From: Drosophila persimilis
Lineage: Eukaryota > Arthropoda > Insecta > Diptera > Drosophilidae
NCBI RefSeq assembly: GCF_003286085.1
Contig: NW_020825294.1
Coordinates: 10,686,501-10,750,500, forward strand
Direction of reading: 5' to 3'
DNA: 64,000 nt
The translations under genes were made by a program, and so were the position numbers. Shown one piece after another: positions 24,352 through 37,200 of the stretch (position 1 is its first letter; every line of letters begins with the position of its first letter). The notes below the pieces were generated by a model. It was not told the DNA's origin and searched no databases. It saw only the letters and a program-made list of their open reading frames with translations.

Positions 24352-25635
24352 ATGGATGGAAATCTTTGGGATTTGGCTGTGGAAACGTACAACCATGTGG
24401 TCACAGCAGAGCTACGCATCAACGAATTGGTGCAGGAGCGGTCTGTTGATATCCTTTGTGAAGCCGCACTTCCAGAGTCTGTACGAGTATTCAATTTATT
24501 TGCAGCTTGAGCCTTGGCGATCCGCTGTGGCGTTTTCTTAGCGTTTACATGGAGCCGGGACTCCTCTTCAATCTGGTGATTCCCCTGTGCGGCATCTACA
24601 GCCAGGCTCTGCTCACTCGGTTGCTCTTTGCGGTTGGTCTGGCCAGCACGCTCAACTCCTTTGCCAAGTGGTACGCGCCTGTTCCACATACTCCGCAATG
24701 CACGACTGACTGCTCTCATCTCCCACAGGATACTTCCCGAGCAGCGTCCTTTGTGGTTGCTCCGAGAGATCTACGCCAGCAATGTGCGCAGCCCCAGCCC
24801 CGGCGTCGCATTGGAGAGTCATCCGCTGAGCTGTGAAACGACTGCCGGCATGCCCTGTGCCCATTCCATGTCCTTCACGGTGTTCACGCTTACCATCTGG
24901 ATGTTCCTCTACGCTCACTCCCGCCAGCGGTGGCTCGCCGGTACAGTGGTCCACGGCTTGATTTTCTCCATGTGGCTAAGCCGCCTGTACTTAGCTACGG
25001 AGTTTCTGCACCAATGCGTCCTGGGCACTTTCATTGGCATTCAGGCTATGGACGCACTCGACCAAAAGAATGACTATTTGTGGTCGAGGCGTCGTCGCTG
25101 GGCAGTGACTGGAGTGTTCCTGTTAGGTGGCCTTGCCGCTGCAGTGTATTTTGTGAAGCTTAGCCTGGAAATCGATCCGCATTGGTCGGTACGCGAGGTG
25201 TGAGAAGATACTGATTCCTAGCAACGACCAGCAATGGGTTTTAAACCGTTCGTTCTTTCTATTGGCTTTCTGTTGCAGGCCTTTAAGTGGTGCCCAGATC
25301 CTTCATATATGCGACACGAGGCGAGTCCCATTTTCTTTCTGGTGCGCGACTTGGGAATTCTCATGGGCATAGCTCTGGCATCGCCCCTCTCTAATCTGTA
25401 AGTCAATGCAATATCTTGTTCTAATATACTAAATGTAATCATCCCATCTAGGGACACCAAAAATGCATCACTTTGGCGACGCTGCATTGTCCTGGCAATT
25501 CTGGAGCTGTTTAACTTCGGAATGCGTTGGGCCACTCCCAAGCAAAATGGGCGTTTCGCCTTCTTGGCCTACGAGCTGTTCAGAAATGCTGTGCACTCTC
25601 TGTTACTTCTAAAGAACCTACCAAGACTCAGGTAG
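24352..25635 (+). CDS. G6P: glucose-6-phosphatase
   Basis: An ER membrane enzyme of the PAP2/vanadium-haloperoxidase fold that hydrolyses glucose-6-phosphate to glucose, the last step of gluconeogenesis. Five exons: 24352..24440, 24506..24670, 24729..25197, 25279..25397, 25452..25635, giving 341 residues, close to the roughly 357 of the vertebrate enzyme. Active-site motifs are intact: KWILPEQRP (phosphate-binding Arg in RP), CETTAGMPCAHSM (the first active-site His) and SRLYLATEFLHQ (the Arg and nucleophile His). Several hydrophobic segments are visible. The third intron joins DPHWSVRE to AFKWC, matching the vertebrate VDLLWTLEKAQRWC region, which supports donor 25198. The first donor (GTCTGT at 24441) is non-consensus and was chosen because it alone keeps the frame. 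The D. melanogaster orthologue is G6P/CG15400, from memory. Confidence 0.9.
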
Positions 25636-26040
25636 TTTTAAGTTTAAATAATGACTTGGGCAGTGCTTTTGGATTTCTTTGTGATTAAATTCCCGTAACG
25701 ATTAGGTATGTATTGTTTAAATAGTTAAATATGTTTAAATAGCACATAGGACTAGCCGTGAAAGAATACTTCCAACTAAAGATTATATTTAATAGAACCA
25801 TCAATTTGCGCATCGCTAGAGGCTATATTGAATACACCTTTCTTTGTAAATATTCCAACTTTTTCTGAAGAATGCTCGTATGTTAAAAATAGAAATTCTC
25901 CCTAGAAATTAACGAAAGGAATAGCAAATTAACAGCGCGTCTAACCGAAAATCGAAATGATAAATAATAAAAGATATAGTATTTAGTAGAAATTCGCATA
26001 TATTTTTTAGATCTAACTAATATTTTTCCATAATGAATGT
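25636..26040. other. intergenic gap between convergent genes
   Basis: About 400 bp of AT-rich sequence between the stop codons of G6P (+) and the pyruvate kinase paralogue (-). It must hold both 3' UTRs. An AATAAA on the + strand lies at about 25965. I see nothing else. Confidence 0.6.
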
Positions 26041-27773
26041 TCACACGCGGACACTTTTCTTTTCTGAAAAAAGAGCCCCAGTGAGAATATTTCTGTATTT
26101 TGCAAATTATTACAAATTAATTACTTACCTTCTTGGGCACTTTCTGCCTGCAGTGCTGTGTTCTTTCGTGAGGTGCGTCGGTCGGCTCTGAAGAGACAAT
26201 CGACGCGGTCGGCCTCAAAGAATGCGTAGACAACGCGCACGTTGTTGGTGAAGCCCCCGCCGTTCTTCCAGGCACTGACAATCACAATGGGGTCGCCATC
26301 GTTGATCATCTCCCCCTTTTTAGCGACTGTCAGGGCGAACGCAACCCGCTCATCCACGTCTTCGGCATACTCACTGCTTGGCTCGGCTGTATACAGGACC
26401 GGAACGACACCTCGATGGATATACACCATGCGGGCGGATCGTTCGCAGCGCGTCACCGCCATGACGGGGCAGCGGGGCCGAAACTTGCTGACCAGAGCCG
26501 CCGACCGTCCGGAGGTCGTCAGGACAATGATGAGCGTAGCATTAGTGCGCTTGGCCGTTTCTACCGCGGCAATGGCCAGCGAATGGGCGGCGTCCAGCTC
26601 GCCACGCACCTCGCTGACCAGATCGGAAAACAAGTCACGATACCAGAGAATCTTCTCAGCCTCTCGGCAAATCTCATCGCACACAGATATGGTCTCGTTG
26701 GGATAGGCACCGATAGCCACCTCGGAGGAGAGCATGATGCAGTCCGCCCCGTCGATGACGGCATTGGCCAGATCGAAGGATTCGGCTCGAGTTGGGAACG
26801 GATTGAACCGCATCGATTCCAGCAGTTGAGAGCTCAGAATGCAGGGCTTGCCCATCCTATTGCATTGGCTCAAGATACTCTTCTGGGTGATGAGTAGCTT
26901 CTCGACAGGTATTTGGGTTCCCAGATCGGCTCGCGACAGGAGAATCCCGTCCGCTTCACGCATTATCTCTGAGAAACGACTTAGAGCGATCTTGCTGTCT
27001 ATCTTGGGAATTAACTTAATGTATTTTCCCTTCTCCCCCAGGACGGCACGCAGCTCCTTCAGATTCTTGGCGCTTCGAACGGCCGAGGCGAACAGAAAGT
27101 CGACATTGGCCTGCATGCTGAACTGTATGTCAAACATATCCTTTTCTGATACGGCTGGCAGGTCTATTTCGATCTCCGGAAGGATAACGTTGCGGTTGTT
27201 GCCCAACATCCCGCCTTGAATCACCTCACAAATGAGCCCATCTACACCCACCTCCTGAATAATGAGAAACAGCTTGCCATCATCGATGAACACACGATCT
27301 CCGGGCTTGGTGAGATTGATTATGTTCGGGTAGTCCACATAGATGGCATCCTTGTTTCCCTTGTCATACAGATCCCGGTTTATTGAGAGGCGTATATTGT
27401 CTCCCTTGCGCATCAGTATCTCATTGCCGGCATCCAGGATTCCCGTCCGGATCTGTGGCCCTCGAGTGTCCACCGCAAACGCAGCCGTTCGGTTCTGACC
27501 CGTTTCCTTTTTGATCCGTTCCAGCGCGTCATTGACCAACTCAATGGTCTGGGTGTGCGCTTCGTGCGATTCATGGGCAAAGTTCAAACGAAATATGTTC
27601 ACGCCCTTCATCAGCATGTTGTATATGGTATCCGGATCCCGCGAGCTCTCGGAAATAGTCGCTATAATCGATGTTAGCCGACGGTGTGAGGCTTGATTGT
27701 TCAGATCCAGTTCGCAGATATGGGTCAAATGTGTTGAGCCCTCGCGCAAGAGGCTTTTCGAAGAAAGAGACAT
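26041..27773 (-). CDS. CG2964: divergent pyruvate kinase paralogue
   Basis: Two exons, 26129..27773 and 26041..26063, with a 65-bp intron (GTAAGT...TTTTTTCAG); the last exon adds only about seven residues. The product is 555 residues, near the usual 530. The pyruvate kinase fold is clear along the whole length. The enzyme normally turns phosphoenolpyruvate and ADP into pyruvate and ATP. Catalytic positions compared with the rabbit/human enzyme: IFRLNFAH (62-67) keeps Arg and Asn, but the potassium-ligand Ser77 is Ala66; VDTRGPQIRTG keeps Asp and Thr; the catalytic Lys270 is kept (LIPKIDS, Lys257), but Glu272 is Asp259; SRADLG keeps the metal Asp (283), with Ala for Gly295; SSQLLESM has Ser315 for Thr328. 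TISESS replaces the very conserved TIGPAS. It is probably a fast-evolving paralogue, perhaps testis-specific like other fly copies, with reduced or altered activity. The symbol is from memory of synteny. Confidence 0.85.
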
Positions 27774-28705
27774 GATTTATGAATTTTCGAGGATTACAAT
27801 ATAATTTTGATACACTTTTCTGGAATTTTGTTGATTTTTTTTTTAAATTTTGTTCAATGAAATATGGAACAATGAATACTTATTTGACGTATCCCTTGAA
27901 ACTAGTAGAAAACCAGTCTTGATGATGGCAGTCGCAGAACTCGTGGCATTCAGTGTAATTTCACAGGAGTCGTCATATAAAATCTGGTTTTTATAGCTGT
28001 GACAGTCTCAGAGATTTAGGTGCTCAACAAAACGAATGGACAGTCGAGCTTGTCTTAAATATCTTATGAAATTCAAGAGTCCCAGAGTCGTTAAATGCTC
28101 GATTATGTATTATAAGTATCAATGAGTATTCATTAATTTCGTATTTAAGTAATTTGGATCATTGAAAATGTAAATCAATTTATTTGTGTAATTTTTCATA
28201 ATTTTTTATTTTTCCACTTTTTGAATGTGTTTTTTCGCAATCACTTAATACACACTACTTAAACAACGAACATAATCTTAAACAAAGCGACAATTAAAAA
28301 TAAAATAGGCACGAACTTATTTATGTCTGGTAATTAATTGGAGCCATTTCCTAACTAAACTAAAGTAGAGTTCGTCATACTTCGAGTGCTTAAGTACATT
28401 GACTTGAGCTTTACATTACAATATCTTTAAAGACTGCTACTAAATGCGACTAAAACTAATGGCAGTATGGGCACTAACAATAACTACGGATAACGATTGG
28501 CTAACGCTAATGAAAATGCATTGAAAATGAGTTTAAATTAATTGAAGAGAAATGGAGTGGAGCGCTAGCTGCTAACTGCTAACTGAGTGGAAATGGAGCG
28601 AGAGTAATGTCTAATTTGTCGATGTGTAGCTTGGTTGATTGCCAGCTGGATGCCAGCGGGGCATAGCCTGGAGCATGGGCATGGCGCATGGCGGCATGGG
28701 GGAGA
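27774..28705. other. dawdle 3' UTR and pyruvate kinase upstream region
   Basis: The right half (about 28180-28705) is probably dawdle 3' UTR; TTTATT (AATAAA on the minus strand) occurs around 28177 and 28206. The left 400 bp is AT-rich and should contain the promoter of the pyruvate kinase paralogue. No other coding sequence is seen. A GCTAACT repeat lies near 28566-28585. Confidence 0.45.
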
Positions 28706-31264
28706 CTATCTGCAGCCGCATGACTCCACCACCATATTTGGAAGAGTCTTCAGAGTGGCCGTATTGCTCGAGTCCATAACAACCAGCTGCAGCGAGGAAT
28801 ACTGTTTGGCGGTGCAGCAGGGCACCAGCTCCAGGGACTTGTTTGTACCATTTGTGTTAAGGATTTTCTGTGGAAGCAAGGACATTTTCGTATTGATCAG
28901 CATCACAGTATCGCACAGTAGTCGTGTGTCTTTAATGAACCTACCAACAATGAGCTGTGGTGGGAGGCAGCTTGTGTGACGCTCGCCAGGGAGCTGCAGG
29001 AGCCGCGGCAGAAGTAGGCGTGATAGCCCTCCGGCTGCAGGATCCAGTTGCTCCAGCCAATGTCCTTGAAGGATATGTAGAGCTGCTCGCGGCAGCACTC
29101 CGTCACGCCGCTGGAACAGTTAATACTACGCTTTTGCCGCGACTTGCTGCGCCGGTTCTGGGTGTCGATCATTATGAACGGTCGGTAGTCCTTGTCTACC
29201 GATATGATATCCTCCATGTCGCTGATATCGCACGACTCGCACGTGATCTGGATCAGGTGGCTCAGCTCGTGACTACCAATCCAGCGCTTGATGGGCCACT
29301 CGATGTCGATCTTCATCCACTCATCTGAAGAGATACAAAAATTAACATTTAAAAGTTAGTTTAAGTCCTATAAGCTTTTTATGCACCATTCGATTCATTC
29401 ATCTTTCACACTGACTATTCTGACTTTTATTCTATTCCGAATCTCCTTATCTCTGCGCTGACCCAAGGAACTCCCAATTTGGGAGCTGGGCTCGCATTTT
29501 CAGCGGCCAAAGTTCAGTTTTTGCACCCACAACATATTGAAAACAACAATAATATTATGTACATATGTACATATTTTGTGAAGTTATTCACCCACAATCC
29601 GCCAGGCGGCTGGCTATCACGAATCTGCGCAATGATCTCTCTAATTGAAAACACAAACATGCTGATGATGATGATGATGGAGGAGGAGCGGTTGTCAACG
29701 TTGCCACTTATCGGGCAGAAAATATTAAAACGTAAAATTAGTATAATTTCTTTATAGCATATAGAGCATGTCACTGTTTTTGATTTCTTTCCTAGGGGTA
29801 TTGGGGGTCACTTTTTGTGTCTCTGCTGCTGAGCAAAGGTCCAAACGTGCCTTTGCGGATAAGGTTCTCTGAATGTTGCGATTATTTGGTTCCGTTGAGG
29901 ATTAGCTTATGATTAGCTTACCTTGGACATCCACCGACTGAATGGCTATGGCTTTGGCCAGCGGCAAATATTTGGAGTCCATCTGCTCCTCCACTTCGGA
30001 AACCACAATCGTCTGCTGCTTCTTGGTGTTGTTCGACAGCGGACCATCGATGGGGCTGGCGGTGTGGTTCTGCTTATTCTTGAAGAGCCACAGCACAGCG
30101 GTGCTTACATCGAAACCGTCGGCATCGGCGTCGTCGATCTTGAAGCTGAAGCACATTGAGGGATGCACACCCAGGCGATTGCACTCTGTCTCCTCTGGAA
30201 AGAACACGATCGGAAGCGAAGTGCTCTGATTAGTTTCGTTTCTGTGAGCTGTGCTCCGAGTCTCTTCGCGGGTACTCACCTCTATTGAGCAGTATGAATT
30301 TCTTGCTGGTGCGGGCGTAATAATCGTCTAGTTCCTTGTTCTTGCTGCTATCATCTGGATGATTGAGCGTCACTCCCTCGAATATGGGTTTCGGCAGCTC
30401 CACGGCGGACACGTTTGGACTCTCCTTGAGACGCAGCTTCTCCAGGATCTGCTGCTTGACGAACTCGATGCGCAGATGTGTGAGCTCCTCTTCGGTGATG
30501 TGCTCCACCTGACGATTGCTCTCGCACTTGGGACAGCCTCCGGAGGACTTTGCAGTGATGGTTGCATTGAGTGAGGGCTCAGATGGCTCTGTCTCTGGCG
30601 CTGGTTCAGCCACTATTGGAGGTGCTGGCTCTGGTCCCTGGCTCTCCTCCTGGTCTATTTTCATCTGCTTCTGCTGCTTCTGCTGCTTCAGCTCCAACTC
30701 TTGATCTCGGAGTTCATTCCTCACATAGAACAAGGGACTCAGGTTCGACTCCTCGTCAGAGTATTGGGCAGTGGCCGCCGTATTAGGATCGTCGCCGAAC
30801 ATGTGCGAATAGTCCATAAGGCCATCTGCGAGGACAGCGTGCTGCACGGGGAGCTCCTCCTCATAGTCCTTGCTCAGGTGCTGCCACAGTCGAGCCATGG
30901 GCATGCTCTTCAGCTCCGCCAGCGCCGGGTGATTGTAGCTCCTCTCCTGCTGCAGGAAATGGTCACGCTGATGGAGCTGATGCCTCCTCAGCCTCGTGTA
31001 GTACTGCCTCTTCGCGTCTTCTTCCTCGCTGGTGGGATCCGGTTCCACGTGTTTCAGTTCTCTGGATCGCTGCTGCCGGATGTGGTGCTGCTGCAGCTGC
31101 TGCGAGGTGTGCTGGACATGCTGGTGGGGCAGGTGCTTTGGGTGCGGGCGCAGGATGTCGCCGCGGGAGCTGGGATGGGACCGGGCGTGCAGACGATTGT
31201 AGATATTATTGTTTTCCAGGGCCAGGCACAGCAGCAGCACCAAGGTAATGAAATATTTGGCCAT
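28706..31264 (-). CDS. daw: dawdle, TGF-beta/activin-type ligand
   Basis: A secreted ligand of the activin branch. In flies it signals through Baboon/Punt to dSmad2 and controls motor axon guidance, sugar response and growth. Four exons: 30280..31264, 29922..30194, 28945..29324 and 28706..28867, all GT/AG and in phase, giving 599 residues (about 586 in D. melanogaster). It has an N-terminal hydrophobic signal (about 4-17); a long Gln/His-rich propeptide with polar low-complexity stretches; then a furin-type site RQKR just before the mature domain SINCSSGVTECCREQ. The mature part has the cystine-knot pattern: CC near its start, CRGSC, VPCC, and the terminus ESCGCR. It is followed downstream on the same strand by the pyruvate kinase paralogue, about 930 bp away, so the two are separate transcripts. 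Confidence 0.95.
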
Positions 31265-34200
31265 TTTTAGGGCTTTCTCTCTTGCTCGTCGTGCACTGGA
31301 GGGACTTCAAAATGGGAATTGGCTTGTATTCGGAATGGGTTGCTTTCTCGCGCAATTCTGGCTCTCGTTTGGGGCTGATTGCTATCTATTTGGCAGCATT
31401 AAAATCTCAATGGGTGATGTTTTCTGGCTTACAAAATTCATAGATTTGCAGCTGAATTCACTTATTTTTGCCGTTTTGCTGCCTTCTTTAACCACTCTGG
31501 ATACTTAATGGGATTTCTATACTCTTGTTACACGACTTATACGCTTGGACAATGCATGATGTTTGGTTGTCAGAGATTTCCAAATTTTTTGGCGAGCTGC
31601 AAATAGGAAGAGAACGACGACAAATTAGTTGAGTGAGTGTGGAAATGTATCTTGGTTATTGCTTGAAGAATATTCCAATCTATATTTTCGATTAATATTA
31701 AACTGGGCTGAATATTATGGTAAATGATAGGCTTTACAAACGCTGACCAACAATTGAGTAGCCCCCGAAAAGGGGTCAAATTTGTACTTCTATTGCCCTA
31801 CATAGATAGATACATGGATCACATTTCATTGGCTGTTTCGAGCCAGCTATCGCTACCCCACTTATTTTCAAAATCGATATGCCAACATCTAGTGTCCAGA
31901 GTTCAACTGGCGAATCGCAGGGCAACACAAAATATCTCACTTAATTTTTTAGCAAAATTGCATCACTTTTAGTCAGCAATCCAACTGTTAAATGGAATTG
32001 GAAACGCGGCAAAGTGCAAATCTGTGAGATTCGTGATTTAATTGGCAGAAGATTTAGTTTCGTTTTGAATGTGAAATATTTAATTGACGTTATCACTGCT
32101 TCAGTTGAGTACAGCCTTTTGAGTACAGCCAAAAGTGCTGCGTGGAATTGCGCACAACAGAAGCGTTTAATGTTAATCGGGCTAGGATTTGATTTAAATG
32201 ATCGTCGTTCACTAGTTTCTAGAGTTGCTGATAAGCAGGTGCAATTAGGGGGCAATTAGGGACGACGTCCACGACCACACACGTACCGCGATCGCACTTC
32301 GTTTGATGGGATGGGTATTTGATGACTCGGCAGGCGCTCGATCTGGGGGGGTCCGCTCGCTTGAACCCGGACACGAAACGGGAGATTCTCTTTACTTATT
32401 CGGTTTTGGGCCGCGTTTGTACTATTGTTTGCACATTCGAGTACATATACTTTTCAATCTGTTCCGTTTGACATGCGACAGCGCAAACGAGTTGTGAATG
32501 AATGAAGCCGTTGGCTGATTAGTGGAACAATTTATGTGACGAACGCCTCTGATTGATCGTTCCGCGAGAGGGAGAGCGAGAAAGCGCGGAGGCGAATGCC
32601 ACTCCGAACCCATCCGAATCGAATCGAGCTGAGCCGAGCCGTGCCGAGCGACCGGCGACCGATCGTGCTCTTAGCTGGGTCTTGACTTCCCCCAGACACC
32701 GCCAGAGCCAGACAGAGACCATGGTCTCATGGCGCGAGCCGAAGACAAGTGCATATGCAAAGTGTGGCGTCCATTGCATCAGCTTTGAAAGAAGTCGGGG
32801 AACCGAACTGCATAATCTTGCTTGCAGTGCTATTTTTGTACTCTGTCCACCTGCCATCGCCACGCCCCCTATACTGTGGCTGTAGCACAGCAATTTTGGC
32901 AACTGTTCGCCCCCTGGAGGGGATATTCCGGCCATTTGAATTTAATTTTATGATCTTCCCGAGAAACTCATTCATGCTAATTACCCCAAGGCACAATCAA
33001 GCCCGACTTTGATAATCCGACTCGATTGTGTGTCAATCAATTAGACGTTGCTGATAAGCGTTCTCCGGCCCTCCATCCGTCCGTCTCGGAGAGGTCTCGT
33101 AGAACGTGGCTCTGGTCAGTACAAAATTTTGTATGGAGCTACTGCCACTGCGAAGGGGGCCGATCTACATACGAGTACGAGTGCATGAAATACGGCACAA
33201 ATCATCACTAAATGGCCACCAATTAACGCCGCTTATTGTGTGATTTATAACCCGGTTAATCGGATTTGGGTAATCGATGCTGGCGATTAACAAATCATTC
33301 GCATTTCTAATGATTAAGCTGGTATGTGACATCCGGCGGCCGGTGCTTTTCGGAATTTACATGTTTCCAATTCAAATGAAAGTATTTTGTGTGGAAAGCG
33401 GGCATTTTGCAGGCGGTGTGTTTATTTTCGTATGGGAATTTCATCAGCCAGCATTTCTTTTGTTCTGTTCTCTGTTAAATGTGGAACAGTCGGTAAAGGT
33501 CAAGAAAACTGTGCATATGTATGTACATTCGTAGTATACGCGTATGTATAGACATTCGAATGCCAAGAAAAATCACGAGTTATACGTTTAAATTCATTTA
33601 AATGTTTCAGTGGAACACGTGCCTAATCTGTCCACGCCCGTCACGAACTGGGGTTTTCTGATACTCGTGTTGAAGATTGTCAATTAGATCGTCGAAATGA
33701 ATAGGGAGAAAAATGTATAATTCCGAGAAAAGTGTTGAACTGATTGATTGAACGTCATAGAACTGAACAATAAAATATACCCCCCTCTCTATTGAAGAGC
33801 TTGTGTGGTGAACATATTATGAAACTGTTATATAAGATAATTGACATGCGCCAGTGGGGCTTACGCCACTTCCCACACCTACTTCCTACCCCACTTCGAT
33901 TGTGTCCTTCCCTTCAGCATAGGTCATAGTCTATCATCCCATCGAATATTTTTCCACGGGTAATCTACGTTGATTGCCACGTTCCAGAAGTGACGTCGAG
34001 CATGGCACCAGGGGGGATCAGGAAGTAGGGTCCGGCGCCTAACACGCGACATGCGGCCCATTTTTGACGTAATTTCAGCCTGCCGCTGTACGAAATGTAA
34101 CGATTGACCGACTTATCAGGCCTACGAATCAATCAATGGCGTGCGACTTGATTTGCCGCCCGATCGGAGCTCCGCAGGAGGAGGCGAAGGGAGCAGGGCG

Positions 34201-37200
34201 CGAAGCCCAATTGAAGAAGGTCGCTTAACGCTGAGGGGAGGGGAGAGTCTCGTTCAAGGCGGGTCTACGTCATCGTACACGCTGGCGCTGCGTGATTTTA
34301 GTTGGAGCTAGAGCCATGCCAGACCTCAGGCCCTCTCTCTAGCTGCTGCAAACTGGAGTTGAGTTGAGCTGAGTTCAGTTCGGAGACGTTCGGATGGCTC
34401 GCTGTGGGGTGCAAAGTACAGCTTGACGACTCTTCTTGGGGGTTTTCCATGCCTCGCTCGGCCGTATCATTTTCGCATTAATTACGGGGCAGCAGCTGGG
34501 GCTATCGTAATTGCCTGGCATTATCACTTGCATTTCTTCTCCGGCAGTTGAATGCACTGCGAAAAAATGTCTCAGCTTTCGGATTTTGGCAATAAATCTG
34601 TCGTTTTGTTTGCTCCGCTCTTGTGCGAGTATGTGTTTTCACGCTGCCTACGGTGATCAGCTCTTTGGAGCATGCCACGCTGTGAACTTTGGAACCGTTC
34701 CGGAGATTGCCCCGATTGCCACCAGCAGCAGAAATAAATCTCTCTTAATACTTTTTTCCCCTACAGTCATCAGAAATGCAGGCTCCCCTGATCTCTACTG
34801 ATGCCAACAAAAATAAGTATGAACAAAAATTTCAGGATTCCAAATAAATCCAGGCCAAAAGCTTTCGCAAAAACTTTTGCACACGTTGCCCGAAAGCTTT
34901 TGGAGGTTAGTTTTCGAATGGCTTCCGTTACCAAAAAATGGCTCCCAAAACGATATGCATCAGGGCTCAAGTGCTTACTAATTAAGTGATAGGCCTCGAT
35001 GATGGAACGTTTAGTGCCTTGATTATTTTTAATCAGTCCATGAAATAAGAATTAATTAGAATTTTCCATGTGCTGGGGAATTCTGAATCTTCCCGATATC
35101 ACATATATATTTTCGATGTATAACCATTGAAAAATCTACTATTCAGCCACTTGATTACATCCACATCTTTTAAGGTTCACTTTTCTTTTTCTTTGATGGA
35201 CTATTATGTCCCAATATGCTCCATTGTATTATGTAACTCACCTTATTAATATATAATTCACTTTTTTTGTAACTATAGATCAGGTTTTTCTTTTCCGATT
35301 TTTCCTGAATGTCCTTGGATAGTTCTTTATTTGCTTGAAATTTTTTGCAAATCATCAGCACAGAAAAATCACTGATTTTATTTCACCATTTGAACTTGAG
35401 CCCTAGGGAGTGACCAGCAGTTTTGTCATTAAATAAAAACAACTGATACTTTTTCACAAGAAAGTGTTTTCACAGGAATTCACAGTTGGCACCTAAAGAA
35501 TTAGTGCTCATTGATAATATCTGTATAGTCTCCCAATTTCTTTCCTCTTGTTTCTTTTCTTTTAATAATTTTATTTTTTTGGTCCGATCGTTCAGAACGT
35601 CTGCGTATGAATAATTTGACGATGGGCGGCAGCAACCGTAAAGGCTGCCCTGGCCTGGTTGGATTGTATGGTATGGTATGACATGGCATGGTCTGGTCTG
35701 GTATGGTATGGGTATGCTCCGCTGTGGTTGGGATGTGTTAAGTGATGCGCAATTTTTTTTATTCGGCGTTCCATCAAGCCGGAGAGCGAGAGCTAACGAG
35801 AGAGGGAGAACCGAACTGAGATAAGACGAGACTGGCCTCTCTCTGGATGACTTCGTGACAGCGATCCGAAATCCGGTTGGGGCTTCGGGGCGTTCGTTCC
35901 GCTTGTCGTCGATCGCCTCCTGGCTCGATCACCCACACCTCGCTCAAAACGTGAGCTGACGTCGCGCGTCGTCTGGTCGTAGTCATCGCCTGGACTGGGA
36001 GTCCAATGTTGGGGCTATTCTGCTGCGCTGGTCGAACCAGTCCAAAGTTCTCGCTAGCCAGCAAGTGGTTGATAGCGGGCATTTCTTTTATGAAGTTCCC
36101 ATCGCTTTCCCCTGATAGATTTCGTTTTCGTTCGGTGCGTTCTGATCGATTCATTAGGGCCAATCTATAGCTAACGTTTATGACGCTCTTGAGATTTCTT
36201 GTTTTTGAATTTTGTCCGCTCGTATCGTTTGTTATTACCATCGATTAGCATGGGTGAACAAATTATTATAGAGTTTTCACGTCGGTGGGTCATGCCTGTG
36301 CCCATAGGCCTAAACGTATTATGTAGATTATGTACTCGGATTACATTTTGACTTTGATACGCTTCATCGTGCTTCAGTTTCAGACCACATGCCAGTTGAC
36401 TGATTAGATCTATCTCAGTTTTCGCTTGCCTTGATACATTAAAGCGTTCACCTCAACTACAATGTGATGGAATATTTCTACTAATCGGCAACTACCTCCC
36501 AAAGCATCAGGCGTACTACTACTACGTCCTGTACCTCACTCAGAATCGAATCGTTTAGCAGTGGCGCGTGTGCTAAAAATCACGTCACACAAAGCTCGGC
36601 TTATCATGGCCGTATTGCTGGCAAGAGTGTATTTCATGTAGTCCATTGAGATCCTATAATATTTACTGTTAAAGTTGTTTCTTCGAAAAGGGAAGTTGTT
36701 TTTTCTTTCTCTCCCAATGAGTTTCGGATATAAAACATTTCCAATGCTCAAATTTTTATAGATATTTCTTGAAAAATCTTCGTTAGGCGGGATATTAAAT
36801 GGGTGCACTATTTCTGGCCGATCAGAAATACGAACGGACAATCAGAGAAGTCTTTATAAGTGTATTTATTTAGTATATACATATATATATGTATTACACG
36901 CATGAATATTGAAAGAACCTTGCTCGTCTAGACTATCAAGAACATATTGGCACAATATTGCACATACATATACTTGGAAATATTTCCTTATGTGGGCTGC
37001 AAACTTCTATACGTATACAGTATACCCCATGCGAGAGGAAATTTAGTTTAAAAAATAGCACACACCCACAAACCCTTGCCGATTATAATATTATTATTAT
37101 AATTATTATGTCATCGGGAAACATCTCTTTTGGTCTGAGCTAAAAGCAACGAGATGAGTCGATGAACATAAAAATAGGGTTCTGTAAACAAGTTGAGTTT

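Noticed and set aside
35774..36241. Minus-strand frame of 155 codons
   Set aside because: No domain, signal or splice partner; it lies in a GC-rich island.
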